Source: Sordariomycetes sp. S80-01Y (lineage: Eukaryota > Ascomycota > Sordariomycetes). From it: a stretch of 64,000 nt of DNA. A program made the translations under genes and the position numbers. This document shows positions 1 through 10,396 of this stretch, one piece after another. Within the stretch, counting starts at the first letter, position 1; each line of letters opens with the position of its first letter. The notes beneath the pieces were generated by a model that saw only the letters and a program-made list of their open reading frames with translations, was not told where the DNA came from and searched no databases. The stretch covers positions 310,001-374,000 of the forward strand of contig JAXQJY010000030.1 in the NCBI GenBank assembly GCA_037042185.1. The letters run 5' to 3'.

Positions 1-155
1 GCAGTGTGTTCTAATAGGCAGCCTCGGGGTTTTCTCGCGCGGCGCTCGCCCAACGCGCATGGAGGTCGGCGAGGCATTGCACAACATGCAACTCAGCATC
101 TCTGAGAGTTACGTAGAGTCTTCCGGCACATTCTTTTAACATGAATTTTCAAGGT

Positions 156-163
156 TATAAAAG
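156..163 (+). promoter_or_regulatory. TATA box of the glyoxalase-like gene
   Basis: TATAAAAG is an exact TATA-box match and lies 111 bases before the ATG at 274, a usual distance in filamentous fungi. No other strong TATA lies in the first 273 bases. Confidence 0.5.
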
Positions 164-273
164 AGCGACCAGAACGTCGTGGTTGTGTGTTCTCTCCCAT
201 AAACCAGCACAGCAACAAGATCCACTGAACTCTCAACCAAGACATTTGCACAGGAAGACTTCAACTCGTCAAC

Positions 274-990
274 ATGAATCTGAAATCCATTCTTGCTGCT
301 TCAGCTCTCGCTGTCTCTCATTTCACCCTCCCGGCCTTAGCCTGCGATCCCCGCAGCGTACAAAACGAGACCTCAGGCGACGGACCACCGATAGCCTGGG
401 GCCCTGATACTCCCGCCGATCCCGCAACAACGGGCTACTTCATCAACCACTTCTCGCTCAACGTGCACAATCTCACCGCATCCATCGACTTCTACGCCAG
501 AGTCTTCGGCATGCGTCACATCTTCACGGTGCAAGCCTCGGAGCACCTTTCCGTCGCGTACCTCGGGCACAGCCAGGGCGGCCGCAACGGCACGGGATAC
601 CAATCCACCGAGGAGATCAACAGAGAGAAGAACAACAACCAGGGCCTGATCGAGCTCATCTATCTGGACGTGCCCGAGAGGGACATGCCGGCCAGCACCG
701 AGAAGAGCAACACGTTTGGTCACGTCGGTGTTGTCGTTCCCGATGTCGAGGCAGTACAAGCACGGCTGGACGAGATGGGCTGCGTTGAGATTCTGAAGAG
801 GGTCGGGGAGGACACCCCCAGCGAGGGCAAGGTTGCCGAGTCGAACGGCTTTCCCGACAGCGCATGGGCTCAGATTGACGACGAGGAGAGGAAAACCATT
901 GAAACGGTCTTGAGTGCTATAAACCGGAAGTTCATCTTTATTGTTGATCCAGACGGCAACCTCGTCGAGATCCAGCCCCAGGACGGTTGA
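274..990 (+). CDS. Secreted glyoxalase I-like (VOC fold) protein
   Basis: Single-exon gene for 238 residues. Residues 1-23 form a signal peptide (hydrophobic stretch ending PALA|C), which is odd because glyoxalase I is normally cytosolic. The rest is one vicinal-oxygen-chelate domain pair resembling lactoylglutathione lyase, the enzyme that isomerises the methylglyoxal-glutathione hemithioacetal. Candidate metal ligands are in the expected places: His59 (INHF), Glu127 (GLIELIY), His150 (FGHVGV) and Glu232 (GNLVEIQ). N-glycosylation sequons (NET, NLT, NGT) agree with secretion. Start chosen because it gives the signal peptide and lies 111 bases after a TATA box; an overlapping ORF starting upstream at 141 is in another frame. 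The fold is clear. Real glyoxalase activity outside the cell is uncertain; it could act on another small molecule. Confidence 0.85.
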   Translation: MNLKSILAASALAVSHFTLPALACDPRSVQNETSGDGPPIAWGPDTPADPATTGYFINHFSLNVHNLTASIDFYARVFGMRHIFTVQASEHLSVAYLGHSQGGRNGTGYQSTEEINREKNNNQGLIELIYLDVPERDMPASTEKSNTFGHVGVVVPDVEAVQARLDEMGCVEILKRVGEDTPSEGKVAESNGFPDSAWAQIDDEERKTIETVLSAINRKFIFIVDPDGNLVEIQPQDG

Positions 991-1063
991 AGTTGAATAC
1001 TGAATTTGGGCTTGCCATAGTTATTGAGGTGTGAATTTAGAGCTATAGAGAGTAGAGTAGCGG

Positions 1064-1788
1064 TCAATGACATGCCTTTCCGAACCTTCTCAGTCGGTGG
1101 TAGTTGTACGGCAGCGGCGTCAAGAAGCCGGCAGCGACGGAGAGGACAGCCGCTGCCCAGAACTGCGGCGACTGCAGCTGGATGATGCCCCCCGTGAGAT
1201 GGTAATCGACCAAATTTTCGGCCAGCTCCATCGAGATCATGGATATCAAACTCATGCCGGCCGCCGTCTTCGCGGCAACCATCCATCGCAGGCGATCCTT
1301 GCCATACCGTAGAAGGACCGTCTCGAGCAGGAGAGAGGTCGAGATTCCGCTCGCCACTGCATTCGTCAGCTGACCATTTGTGACACCAGGCCCTTCTAGT
1401 CAAAGTCGGAATACTAACTTGATATTCCCATGATTGCGCCGGTTCCCAGATCAGGATGGAACGCCTGGAGGTACCACATGGCGGAGAAGTCGCCCAGCGT
1501 GCAGCCGACGAGGCATCGCAGGGTGTTGACGCCCGCCCGTTGCCACGTCGATCTCGACGACCAGAAATCAGCCGAAGTGATACTGAGCGGCTTCGGTGCC
1601 GTCCCGGCCTGACTGCAGCTCCCGCTTGGCTTGCTCGAGTTGCACGCTTGTCGCGCGGTGGTGGTGGTTGCGAACGATGTCCGCAGCTCAATCGCGGGCG
1701 GGAAGGCATTGAACCTTGATCCGTGAGGCAAGCTGCGACGTGCTATGCTTCGACACAGGGTTGAGTGCATCTTTGAAGTGATGGCCAT
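1064..1788 (-). CDS. DUF4396 membrane protein, probably mitochondrial
   Basis: Two exons: 1788-1419 and 1356-1064. The 62-base intron (GTTAGT...TGCAG) is phase 1 and joins ...GAIMGIS to MASGISTSLLLE, restoring the DUF4396 core (GCTLGDFSAMWY ... LLLETVLLR ... MSLISMISMELAENLVDYHLTGG). This domain is found in bacterial and fungal membrane proteins of unknown function; several hydrophobic helices are visible. The first 90 or so residues are rich in Arg, Ser and Ala and poor in acids, as in a mitochondrial presequence. The start at 1788 (ATGGCCATCAC) was preferred over an in-frame start at 1983, whose extra residues look like untranslated leader. The gene is convergent with the glyoxalase-like gene, 73 bases between stops. 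Domain call is firm; start is moderate; function unknown. Confidence 0.8.
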
Positions 1789-3320
1789 GGTGGTTTGGTG
1801 ATACGGCGAAACATTGGAAGAACAAGTGATGATGATGACCGTGTCTTCGTTTTCATTTCTTATGGGTAAGGCTCCACCAGCTCGGCTCCGAGTCACCAAT
1901 GGCACAAAACCCGCAGCGAGGCGCAACAAGTGTACGGCAACAGGCTCACAGAGTACTCTACGAGAAAATGCGAAGACAGTCACGGATTAATTGGCATCCC
2001 AATCAGATCATCCACTTTCCCAGTTGACTTACATCGGAGCCAATACCGGACGGGTGGGGCCGAACGCCCGAGACCGGGCGGGGCTCTCCGGACGCCCACC
2101 GGCATCACCACACCGACACGGCGCAGAAAGAATGATTTACGAGCTCACCGAAACCTTCCAAAATGCCTCCCGCCACCAGCCATCTGGGATCTCCAGCCAA
2201 GACACATGGCGTGGTGCAGTCAGCACCTCGATACCAACCGTTGTGCTCCACAGCCGTTCCACAAAGTCGCGCACGATGTGATCCTACTCATGCTCGAAGG
2301 GTAGCGACCCGCTCTAAGCCTGTCACTGCTACATTACCCCGTGGGGAAGGCGAGTCAACGTCGTCTGAAGTCTCTCAAATGCAGGTTCTGGGTCGTAAAA
2401 ATGCGAAACCTCGACATGTGCGGTTCCCGCGAGGATAGGGGTGGTTTTCGGTGGTGGTGCTGCCGTCCGACGAGCCAGATCTGCGATGGATCGCGGGCTG
2501 GTGTGTGGACGCGCGGCAAGCGGTGTGTGCGCCGACGGCTCAAAGACGGATTTTCAGGCTCTCGGGGGGAACAAAGCAGGACAGCGCGTTAGTAACGCTC
2601 CCGTCGATCCACGGCAACGCTGCCACCGTCCAGCTTCTTGAGCCCCCCCGCGGATGCGGCCGATGGTCCCGGCCGAACAGCGTATTCCGTGGACGTCTGC
2701 CTGCCTGCGGGACTCGCATCCAAGCCTTCTGAATGCGGGAAACTAAACCTTAACCCGCCGCGCCATCAGCCCGAAGAGGGCAGGGCAAAGGGGGGAGGAG
2801 GGGCGCCATGGGGGTCAAAGAGGAGCTCTGCTGGAATTTTGTTGAATGCAGATCCGACACCGGCATTCAAATCCCACTCTTCTGCCGCCGTTCCAGCGTC
2901 CAGCTGGCCAGAAAAAAATTGCTGGCGGTCAGTTGACCCTCTGGCAGCAAATTGCTGCGGACTCTGTCCGTGGGCTGTTCCAGACCAGACCCGTTTCGGG
3001 CGCGCCGCTCCCAAGACTCCCACTGCAACGCAACGCAGCGCTTCTGCGCCTCGACCTGCAGCTCGTCAATTCGAAAGAAAAAAGAACATGCGATTGACAC
3101 GAGGAAAGATGCGCCCTCAATTCTGGGCAGTGACAGGCGATCGAGCGAAATCTAGATGACCGGACTGGCTGCTCCGCCTCTGGTTGGGGGCTGATCGAGA
3201 GGATCGAGACAACTTGCGATGAATGCACCCTTCAAAGCAAGAATGCAGTGTGGAGGCGAGTGGAGCTGCTGTCCGGCAGCCCGGGTGAGATACCAGCGAT
3301 GATGGGTCGCAGCCTGCAGA

Positions 3321-3345
3321 CATGGCATGGCATGGCATGGCATGG
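3321..3345 (+). repeat. Five tandem CATGG units
   Basis: The pentamer CATGG is repeated exactly five times, about 710 bases before the alcohol dehydrogenase ATG. It reads like replication-slippage microsatellite; no known role. Confidence 0.9.
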
Positions 3346-3931
3346 CAAACAGCGAAATCGCATCCAGCTTCTCCTGTCGTCTCCTCTCTGCGCGCTCACA
3401 TGGACAGCAGAACCACTTCAGGCGCGGCTCAGGGCAGAGGCGAGCCCACACAAGCGGAGCCCGGCCCATCTTTATACAAATCTATTCTCAGTCACCGACC
3501 CCCCGTCCCCGTTCGCGGACAGGAGACAACAGAGCTAGCAGGCAGAGCTAACACAGACCGGGGCGAGGCTGCCACCAGCAAAACGGAGGACCCTGAACGC
3601 TCTCGAACAGTCTCCCCCGCAAAACGGATCCCAGGCACCGCATCTCGTGATCGATTTCCGCCTCCCCCTTCCCCCACGCCCTGCCCAACCCGGTATCCCA
3701 GGCCTTGAGCCCGCTAGTCCTCGACGGGCAATCCGGACGACACGTCCCTTCATCAGGTGTGCTCGTTAGCATTTGCTAGCTGTTGGCGCCCAAGGCGAAG
3801 GCTCCTCTGATTCGGATCGTTCTGAGAGGGGAAGCCGATCATGTTGGCTGCGGACGGTGCTGCATCACACCACGACCGAGCGAATATGAAAGGGCACGTT
3901 GCCTGCTCATCGTGGGAGGGTGTTCTCATCT

Positions 3932-3970
3932 ATCCATCCGTCCATCCATCCATCCCGTCCATCCTTCCCA
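3932..3970 (+). repeat. CCATC-rich simple repeat in the ADH leader
   Basis: Imperfect tandem (CC)ATC/CGTC units followed by a pyrimidine-rich tract up to the ATG at 4058. CT-rich leaders are common before highly expressed fungal genes. An open frame reading through this repeat into the ADH frame gives an implausible Ser/His/Pro-rich N-terminus and was not used as start. Confidence 0.7.
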
Positions 3971-4057
3971 TCCTACCAGGCTCTCTCTCCTGTGCCACTC
4001 GAGCAGTACTTGAGTCTCCCGCCTAGCTCTCCCCTCCCCCTCCTCACATCCTTCACA

Positions 4058-5218
4058 ATGGGCTCCGTACCTTTCACCATGAAGGCCATCCGCTACCACG
4101 GCCAGCGAGACGTCCGTCTCGAGAACATCCCCATCCCCCCTCTGCGCCCTGGCGATGTCCGCATCGCGCCCAAGTTCTGCGGCATCTGCGGCACCGACGT
4201 CCACGAGTTCCTCGGCGGCAACAACCTGATCCCCAAGCCCGGGAAGCCTCACCCCATCACCGGCGAGACCTCGCCCCTGACCCTGGGCCACGAGTTCTCC
4301 GGCATCGTCGAGGAGGTCGGCGCCGGCGTCACCAGGATCAAGAAGGGCGACCGCGTCTGCGTCCAGCCCACCATCTACGACAACGACTGCCGCTCCTGCA
4401 AGCGCGGCCTGCCCAACTGCTGCGACAAGAACGGCTTCGTCGGCCTGAGCGGCTGGGGCGGCGGTCTCTGCGAGTCCACCTGCGTCCCCGAGTCCTGCGT
4501 CAAGCTCCTCCCGGACAACGTCTCGCTCGAGATCGGCGCCCTCATCGAGCCCCTGTCCGTCGGCTGGCACGCCATCAAGGCCTCGCCGTGGCAGGAGGGT
4601 GACTCGGCCTTCATCGTCGGCGGCGGGCCCATCGGCTTGGCCGTCGTCCAGGCCCTGCTCGGCCGCGGCTGCACCAACATCATCGTCAGCGAGCCCAGCG
4701 TCAAGCGCAGGGAGTTTGCCTCCAAGTTCGGCGCCCACCACGTCCTGGACCCCATGAAGCAGAACGTCGTCGAGGAGGTCAAGAAGCTGACGGGCGGCCT
4801 CGGCGCCGACGTCGGCTTCGACGCCGCCGGATCGCAGTACGCCATCGACACGGCCTTTGAGTCCCTGAGGGCGCGCGGTACGCTCGTCAACATCGCCGTC
4901 TGGGAGAAGCGCGCGCAGATCAACATGAACGAGATTGTCTTCCGCGAGAAGTCGTACATGGGAGTGTAAGTCAACCACAACCGCCACAGGTTCAGAGATG
5001 CGGAAGCTAACAATATCTGCAGTGCAACTTTCAGCCACGGCGACTTTGAGGAGGTCATCGATGTCATCTCCAAGGGCAAGATGTCGCCCAAGAGCATGAT
5101 CACGAAGACCATCAAGATGGGCGAGATTGTCGACGAGGGCTTCATGACGCTCGTCAACGACAAGGACAGCCACGTCAAGATCCTCGTCGACGTGCAAGCC
5201 AGCTTGTCTGGACTGTAA
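4058..5218 (+). CDS. Zinc alcohol dehydrogenase, (R,R)-butanediol dehydrogenase type
   Basis: Exons 4058-4965 and 5023-5218; the 57-base intron (GTAAGT...CTGCAG) is phase 2. Product 367 residues, the normal length for this cytosolic medium-chain dehydrogenase class. Catalytic zinc site: Cys44 in CGICGTDVHE, His78-Glu79 in LGHEFSG. Structural zinc cysteines cluster in DNDCRSCKRGLPNCC. The Rossmann motif is GGGPIG in FIVGGGPIGLAV. Closest family pattern is the budding-yeast Bdh1/bacterial butanediol dehydrogenase group, which interconverts acetoin and 2,3-butanediol with NAD; sorbitol or xylitol dehydrogenase is less likely because of the PKPGKPHPITGE stretch before the GHE motif. Start at CACAATGGGC, after a CT-rich leader. 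Strong GC bias at third positions suggests high expression. Substrate is inferred. Confidence 0.88.
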
Positions 5219-5599
5219 TGCTTCACACTAATGTCCATTGGATTTTCGGAGTTCTTGGCTTCAGCGAGCGAGCGTTTCCTGCATTTTGGGTTGCTTACGA
5301 CTTGGGGGTTCCAAAACATACTACACCATAATTACCATACTTACAGAATGTCTTATTGAATAATACAACCTCTCAAAACCACAATCTCCATAAATTTTCT
5401 GCTGGTCCTCCCGTGAAGCCATCACCACATGTCCGTAGCACCGCTTGCGGGGTAGCTTTTGGAGCACTCGAACCTTATTCCCCCAATGACGAAACCTCCT
5501 CCCCTTCTCCTCTTCTCAGCTGCTGATTTCAAATCTCGCCCGGTACCCATTCCAAACATCGCACTCCCATCGCGATAAATCTCCTGTAATCCCGTCACG
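5219..5599. other. Intergenic, no gene seen
   Basis: AT-rich trailer of the dehydrogenase with a likely poly(A) area around 5330-5370, then the short leader of the nitrilase gene. Confidence 0.6.
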
Positions 5600-6875
5600 A
5601 TGCCCTCAATCCGCCTCGGCACCGCCTCCCCATCCACGCAATCCTCAACATCCCAGACTTTGGCCCTCCTCTCCACGCTCGCCCACCGCGCCGCCTCACA
5701 TTCTGTTGACCTCCTGCTGCTACCGGAGGCTTTCATCGGCGGGTATCCAAGAGGCAGCTCTTTTGGCTCCGCGGTGGGAAGCCGCTCGGCTGAGGGGAGG
5801 GATGAGTTTGCTGAGTACTTCGAGGCGGCGGTTGATCTCGGTGACACCGTCAACGGAGGAGCCGGCGCGGGGGACAAGTGGATCAAGCGGGAACTGAGCT
5901 TGCCTGACGGGCAGGAGTACAGGGGTGACGGGACGAGGGAGGAGCTGGAGAAGATCGCAAGGGAAAGCGGTGTATTCATCGTCACGGGCCTGGTTGAGCG
6001 GGCGGGCGGGAGTCTGTACTGCGCTGCAGTCTACGTCGATCCCAACCAAGGCATCATCGGAAAGCGTCGCAAGGTTCTTCCCGTGAGTTATCCCTCTTCT
6101 TGTAGTGAACATTCATTGATACTCTCAGACTGGCACCGAGCGTCTCATCTGGGCCCAGGGGTGCCCTTCGACCCTGCGCGCCGTGAGCACCACCATCCGA
6201 GGCACGCGAATCAACCTCGCCGCCGCCATCTGCTGGGAGTCATACATGCCGCTGCTGCGCCAGTCCCTGTACGCTCAAAACATCAATCTCTACCTCGCGC
6301 CGACGGCCGACGCGAGGGATGCATGGCTGAGCCTCATGCGCACCGTGGGCGTGGAGGGACGGTGCTTCGTGATGAGCAGCAACATGTGCGTCGAGAGCAA
6401 AGATGCGCAGACGAACGGAGACAGCCTCCCCGTCAGAGGGAGTGCGCGCCGGGTGAGCGCTACTGAGGACGGCGACATGGAGATTGCTCTCCCCGCCCAG
6501 GGCCCTCCGACTTCGCCCAGCAGACGCAGGAGGAGGAAGAGCGTCTTTGACGAGGACGGTAATGAGATTGTGCTGTGCTGTCCGGCCGATGAGAAGAACG
6601 GAACTGCGAAAGGCGGCCAGGCGGCCGCCGCTTCTCACGATGGCCAAACCAAGAAGTCGTGGTCCTGTCGTGGCGGTTCCAGCATCGTCGACCCCTTTGG
6701 CGAGGTCCTTGCAGGCCCCCAGTGGGAGGATGACCAGAACATGATCTTCGCCGATGTCGACTTCAGGGATTGTATCAAGGGTAGACTGGATCTTGACGCA
6801 GCGGGAAGCTACTCAAGGAATGACTCGTTTCAGCTCTCGGTCAAGGGACTGGATATGGACCCATTGCCTTATTGA
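5600..6875 (+). CDS. Nitrilase-family C-N hydrolase with a long insertion
   Basis: Exons 5600-6082 and 6129-6875 with a 46-base phase-0 intron (GTGAGT...CTCAG) that joins KVLP to TGTERLIW. Product 409 residues. The catalytic triad of the nitrilase superfamily is complete: Glu43 (LLLPEAFIGGYP), Lys158 (RRKVLPTGTER) and Cys196 (AAICWESYMP). These enzymes hydrolyse nitriles to acids plus ammonia; the family also contains cyanide hydratases. Unusual is an extra low-complexity stretch of about 85 residues between the MSSNMCV and SWSCRGGSS segments, with an RRRRRK run at about residues 295-300, in a place where typical nitrilases run straight from the Q..F/M...N strand to the GGS..VDP turn. Typical fungal nitrilases have 320-360 residues. 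The insertion is in frame, so the enzyme may be intact. Substrate unknown. Confidence 0.87.
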
Positions 6876-6976
6876 AAGGCCTCTTTAAATTGAAATCATG
6901 AGTAGTGCTAGGGATATCAAAATGCACGCTTGCTTTCCAACGCCTGTTTAATGCAACCCATCCACTAAATCCTGTG

Positions 6977-8044
6977 TCATTGAGTCGTCTCCTCGTCATC
7001 ACCGGAACCCCTTTGTGGCCTCTTCTGGCAGGGTCGCCACCCACAATCCGCCGCCTGCTCGCTCCTGTCGTCCTTCCTCTGTCGTTCCGTCGCAGCCTTG
7101 GCTAAGATTTCCCTGCGGCTCATGCCCTGCCCGCCGTCCCTGACACCGCCAAGAACGAACTCGCCGCCGGTCCAGCCGCCGTCGTCTGCGTGGTCGTCAA
7201 CCTCCTCATCGTGACCAGATCTGTGGTAGGCCGAGGTCTCGCCGACGGTGTGGCCGCCTGACTTCCAGTCTGCCTGATCGACCTCGCGCTCGATCTGACG
7301 GCAGAGATCCCAGAACTTGCGGTCGTGTTCGCTGTGCACGTTGTGCGTAAGCTCGTGGCAGAGGGTCTTGCGGATTGTCTTGTAGTCACGGTAGCCGTCG
7401 TATGCGTCAGTGCGGAGACGCAGCTCGATGACCTCGCCCTTGTTGCGGTTGAGCCCGAGGATCCGAGATGTACCCTCGTGGTTCGACTGCGTATGGCTTA
7501 GGGGTTCCATCTCCGTCAACAATCCCACTTGGAACTCGTGCTTCCGCATCGTCGCCACGATACCTGGGTCCCGCTTGAGCCGCTCTAGCAGGTTCAAACT
7601 GCGCTCGGGTCGCGGTAAGTTGTTGAGCGGACGGACCTGGTGGAAGGTGTACTTGGTCTCATGCGTCGTCGGACGGTGTTGCTGTCTTCGCATGTACTGC
7701 TTTTGCTTTGCCATTGCGTTCAAGCGCCTCTCGTCTCGCTCTTGCACCGATTTCGACATGTCCTGCACAGCCTTGGTCTCTTGGCCCATGGCGCCCATGA
7801 GCATGAGCTTCTTTCCCGCGAAGTCGCGTATCGACTGGTGGGGATCCTTGAGAGGCCACTTGAGCATGCCACCCTTGGGCACCATGAACTTCTGGTTCTC
7901 AACAGGGATGCTTGTAAGATCAGCGACTTTGGTGAAGAGGTCCATGGCTTCTTCGCTGGGCTCGAATTCGAGGTCCGTGACGTTATTGCGGTGGCTGATC
8001 TTGATCGAGACGGGCTCGCTTCCGCCCATGTTTGTGTCGTTCAT
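6977..8044 (-). CDS. Ubiquitin-like/WLM metalloprotease (Wss1-like family)
   Basis: Single exon, 355 residues from ATG at 8044; an in-frame start at 8269 would add leader-like sequence and was rejected. Residues about 8-85 form a ubiquitin-like domain (VSIKISHRN ... KKLMLMGAMG). A linker rich in Gln/Arg/Lys follows, then a WLM domain with the zinc-protease signature HELTHNVHSEHD: His230, Glu231, His234, and His240 as probable third ligand. WLM proteases such as yeast Wss1 cut DNA-protein crosslinks and sumoylated proteins in the nucleus; the ubiquitin-like/WLM arrangement occurs in other fungi and in plants. The acidic C-terminal part (DDHADDGG ... GSGDDEETTQ) is probably disordered. The gene is convergent with the nitrilase gene, 101 bases between stops. 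Confidence 0.87.
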   Translation of the reverse strand: MNDTNMGGSEPVSIKISHRNNVTDLEFEPSEEAMDLFTKVADLTSIPVENQKFMVPKGGMLKWPLKDPHQSIRDFAGKKLMLMGAMGQETKAVQDMSKSVQERDERRLNAMAKQKQYMRRQQHRPTTHETKYTFHQVRPLNNLPRPERSLNLLERLKRDPGIVATMRKHEFQVGLLTEMEPLSHTQSNHEGTSRILGLNRNKGEVIELRLRTDAYDGYRDYKTIRKTLCHELTHNVHSEHDRKFWDLCRQIEREVDQADWKSGGHTVGETSAYHRSGHDEEVDDHADDGGWTGGEFVLGGVRDGGQGMSRREILAKAATERQRKDDRSEQAADCGWRPCQKRPQRGSGDDEETTQ

Positions 8045-9000
8045 TGCGAAAAGCTCCCAAGTAGGTCGAGAATTAATTGTATTAAGTGATGAAATGAATA
8101 GGTTACAGGTGGAAAGGATATGATAGTCAACCTGTATGATGACACTAAAGGAAAGTTGATGACTGTGGTTTGATGATCGGCAGTCAAGGGCTATTCCCCA
8201 GAAAGTGGGCGCGAGTTGATATATATATGGTGCGGAAAGAGAGGCGCAGACCGAAGGCAGAGGCGACACGCACCCGTCTAACGGTGTAAATGACGAGATT
8301 CGGGCAGTTTCGCTCTGCTTTGTAATGTGTCACCGGATTTAAAGAGGGTCGGCACCAGCCGCAGCTGGACTTGGCACCGCCACAAATCTGATTAATGCTG
8401 CTGATTCATCTGGGTCAATGAGGCTTGTGTACATAGTACACCTCGGTTGTCCTTCAGGATGAGTATTCGTCAACAAGCCGATGAGATGCTGATGTCGATT
8501 CTTGTCAGACGGTATGTGATATGAGTGTCGGGCTGTAGTGAGCCTGGGGTTCGATCTGACGCTCAAAGAAGGGCAACCATGACGAGCAGCAGCTGCATTT
8601 GGAAGGTGAAACGGACAGCGACTTGGGGAAGTACTTCGCAGTACACGGAGCCTCCGAGGCTGAAGAACAACTACAATTCTCATCGTGGTCGTCCTCTCAC
8701 TAAGATTTACGTGCTTCTTCGCGAGCAGAGGCTGACGTCACCAAATCACGTGAGCCAAGGCCGTTCCCGTCAATCGCGCACAGCCGCAGACCCACCAATG
8801 AGCGAGCAATCGCGTCGTGTCATCTTTGAGCCAAGCTCCCTGGCGATCTCGAACTCGAAGCTCCATCATCCCGACGACAACCCGAACACGCGAGCAACGG
8901 CACCAATTGCCTCGACCACGGCTGCAGCGATCCGATCGAGCTTTCAACGTCGTTGACGCGTTAAGAGAGTAACCTCTGGCAGAGGCCAACCAACGTCACA
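8045..9000. other. Divergent promoter region of the WLM protease and ERD2
   Basis: No coding sequence recognised. It carries two palindromic transcription-factor sites near 8733-8753 (listed separately) and a TATATATA stretch at about 8219-8226 on the protease side. Confidence 0.6.
8733..8753 (+). promoter_or_regulatory. CRE (TGACGTCA) and E-box (TCACGTGA) before ERD2
   Basis: An exact bZIP palindrome TGACGTCA (8733-8740) is followed five bases later by an exact E-box palindrome TCACGTGA (8746-8753), 250-270 bases before the ERD2 start. bZIP factors including the Hac1 unfolded-protein-response regulator use TGACGT-type cores, and ERD2 is an ER-Golgi trafficking gene, so a link with ER stress is plausible but unproven. 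Confidence 0.4.
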
Positions 9001-9796
9001 ATGCCCAACATCTTCCGAGTCGCAGGTACGATAGATACGGAACGAAGGCGGGAGACAATTGCTGATGTTGAGCAGCGGATTTCTCCCATCTGGGGAGTAT
9101 CCTTATCTTGCTGCACAAGATGGTCCAGATGAACGTGAGTTGCTCCATGGTAGAGCTACTCCATCGAATCGCGCTAACAGAGACAGAGCTGTTCCGGCAT
9201 CTCCTTCAAGTCACAAGCTCTATACTTTATCGTCTACATAACGAGATACCTTGGTCCGTCTGCCTCGACTTCCGTACGAGTCTCACGCTAACTCCCTCCA
9301 AGATATCTTCTCGACGCAAAGCATCTACAACCTCCTCTTCAAGATCCTCTTCATCGGCTCCCAGGGCTACATCATCTACCTCATGACCAACGCCTACAAG
9401 CCCACCAACGACCCCAACGTCGACACCTTCAAAGTCCAGTACCTCTTCGCTGGAGCCGCAGTCCTTGCTATCGTCTTCCCGTACAAGTACACGCTCTCCG
9501 AGATCCTCTGGGCTTTCTCCATCTGGCTCGAGTCCGTCGCCATCCTACCTCAGCTGTTCATGCTGCAGCGTACCGGCGAGGCTGAGACCATCACCACCCA
9601 CTATCTGTTTGCGCTCGGCAGCTACCGCGCTCTGTACATTCCCAACTGGATCTACCGCTACTTCACCGAGCCCAAGCACAGCCCGGACTGGATCGCGATC
9701 ATTGCGGGGCTGATCCAGACCGTGCTGTACAGCGACTTCTTCTACGTGTACTACACCCGAGTGCTCAAGGGCAAGAAGTTCAAGCTGCCTGTCTAA
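9001..9796 (+). CDS. ERD2: ER lumen protein retaining receptor (K/HDEL receptor)
   Basis: Four exons: 9001-9025, 9076-9134, 9187-9253, 9303-9796, giving 214 residues, the family length (212-220). Spliced product starts MPNIFRVAADFSHLGSILIL and continues with KMVQMNSCSGISFKSQ, RYLDIFS, NAYKPTNDPNVDTF, and ends KGKKFKLPV. Seven hydrophobic spans are visible, as expected for the PQ-loop-like receptor that binds C-terminal HDEL-type signals in the Golgi and returns escaped ER chaperones through COPI carriers; the Lys-rich tail is the known retrograde sorting signal. The donor of intron 3 (GTCCGT) is weak. The acceptor of intron 1 is a GAGCAG tandem (NAGNAG), so a form with one extra Ala is possible. 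The CDS starts in a 25-base exon, easily missed by gene finders. Identification is very secure. Confidence 0.96.
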
Positions 9797-10396
9797 GGGT
9801 CGGCTGAGAGCACGGGTGGCATACGGTCCGTCGACGATTGCGAGGATTCTTCGAAGGATACCGGGAACGATTGAGACAGAGGTCTCCCAAAACGAGGGCT
9901 CAAAAGCGTAGCTTAGGCAAGCGCTGAGTTCCGCCTCGACAACTCCAGCTTCCGGGGTTGCATTGTACGGCGTTCGGGGGAAGATTGAAGGCAGCGGCGT
10001 TGTACGCTCAGGCTAGGCAAGGTCAAAAGACATTTACGATGTGTAGTGAATAGATGGCGATGCTTTTCGAAGATGATAATAAGAATGGCTTCTGTATGAG
10101 ATGACAGTGATCCACTCCGTACTCAGGTACTCTGTACGCAGTGGCCATGATGGTCCTGGCGCCGTGAAAGCACTCAGTGTTGGGCAACGCTAAAGGGCAA
10201 GAGAATTTATCTAGCTGTGTCTTCTATTCTTTCCTACGTGTACTCTTACTGGGCGCACAGCGACTCAAAAGAGGTTAAGGAGGTGAGGCACCATGCCAGT
10301 TCGCTATCACGTGATGCTTCCGCGACCGCATCGGACCTCGAACGCCGAACTGACTTCCAACACCGACCACCATCACCACATCGGCCAACCATCATA
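9797..10396. other. Intergenic, no gene seen
   Basis: Trailer of ERD2 and promoter of the TAF10 gene. A possible upstream in-frame ATG-less extension of TAF10 (from about 10217) lacks conserved features. Confidence 0.55.
10306..10315 (+). promoter_or_regulatory. E-box palindrome ATCACGTGAT before TAF10
   Basis: Perfect 10-base palindrome with the CACGTG core used by Cbf1-type bHLH factors, 82 bases before the TAF10 ATG. Function inferred from the motif only. Confidence 0.35.

Larger units (their letters stand above)
1789..4057. other. Long intergenic region, no gene seen
   Basis: No open frame here has a recognisable domain or fungal codon pattern. The stretch includes the 5' side of the DUF4396 gene and a long leader/promoter for the alcohol dehydrogenase, with pyrimidine-rich and simple-sequence parts (CATGG repeats at 3321, CCATC repeats at 3932). 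Confidence 0.6.

Noticed and set aside
3926-5197. 423-residue open frame antisense to the alcohol dehydrogenase
   Set aside because: Val/Asp/Leu-rich shadow of a GC3-rich gene; no domain, and the sense strand is a clear dehydrogenase.
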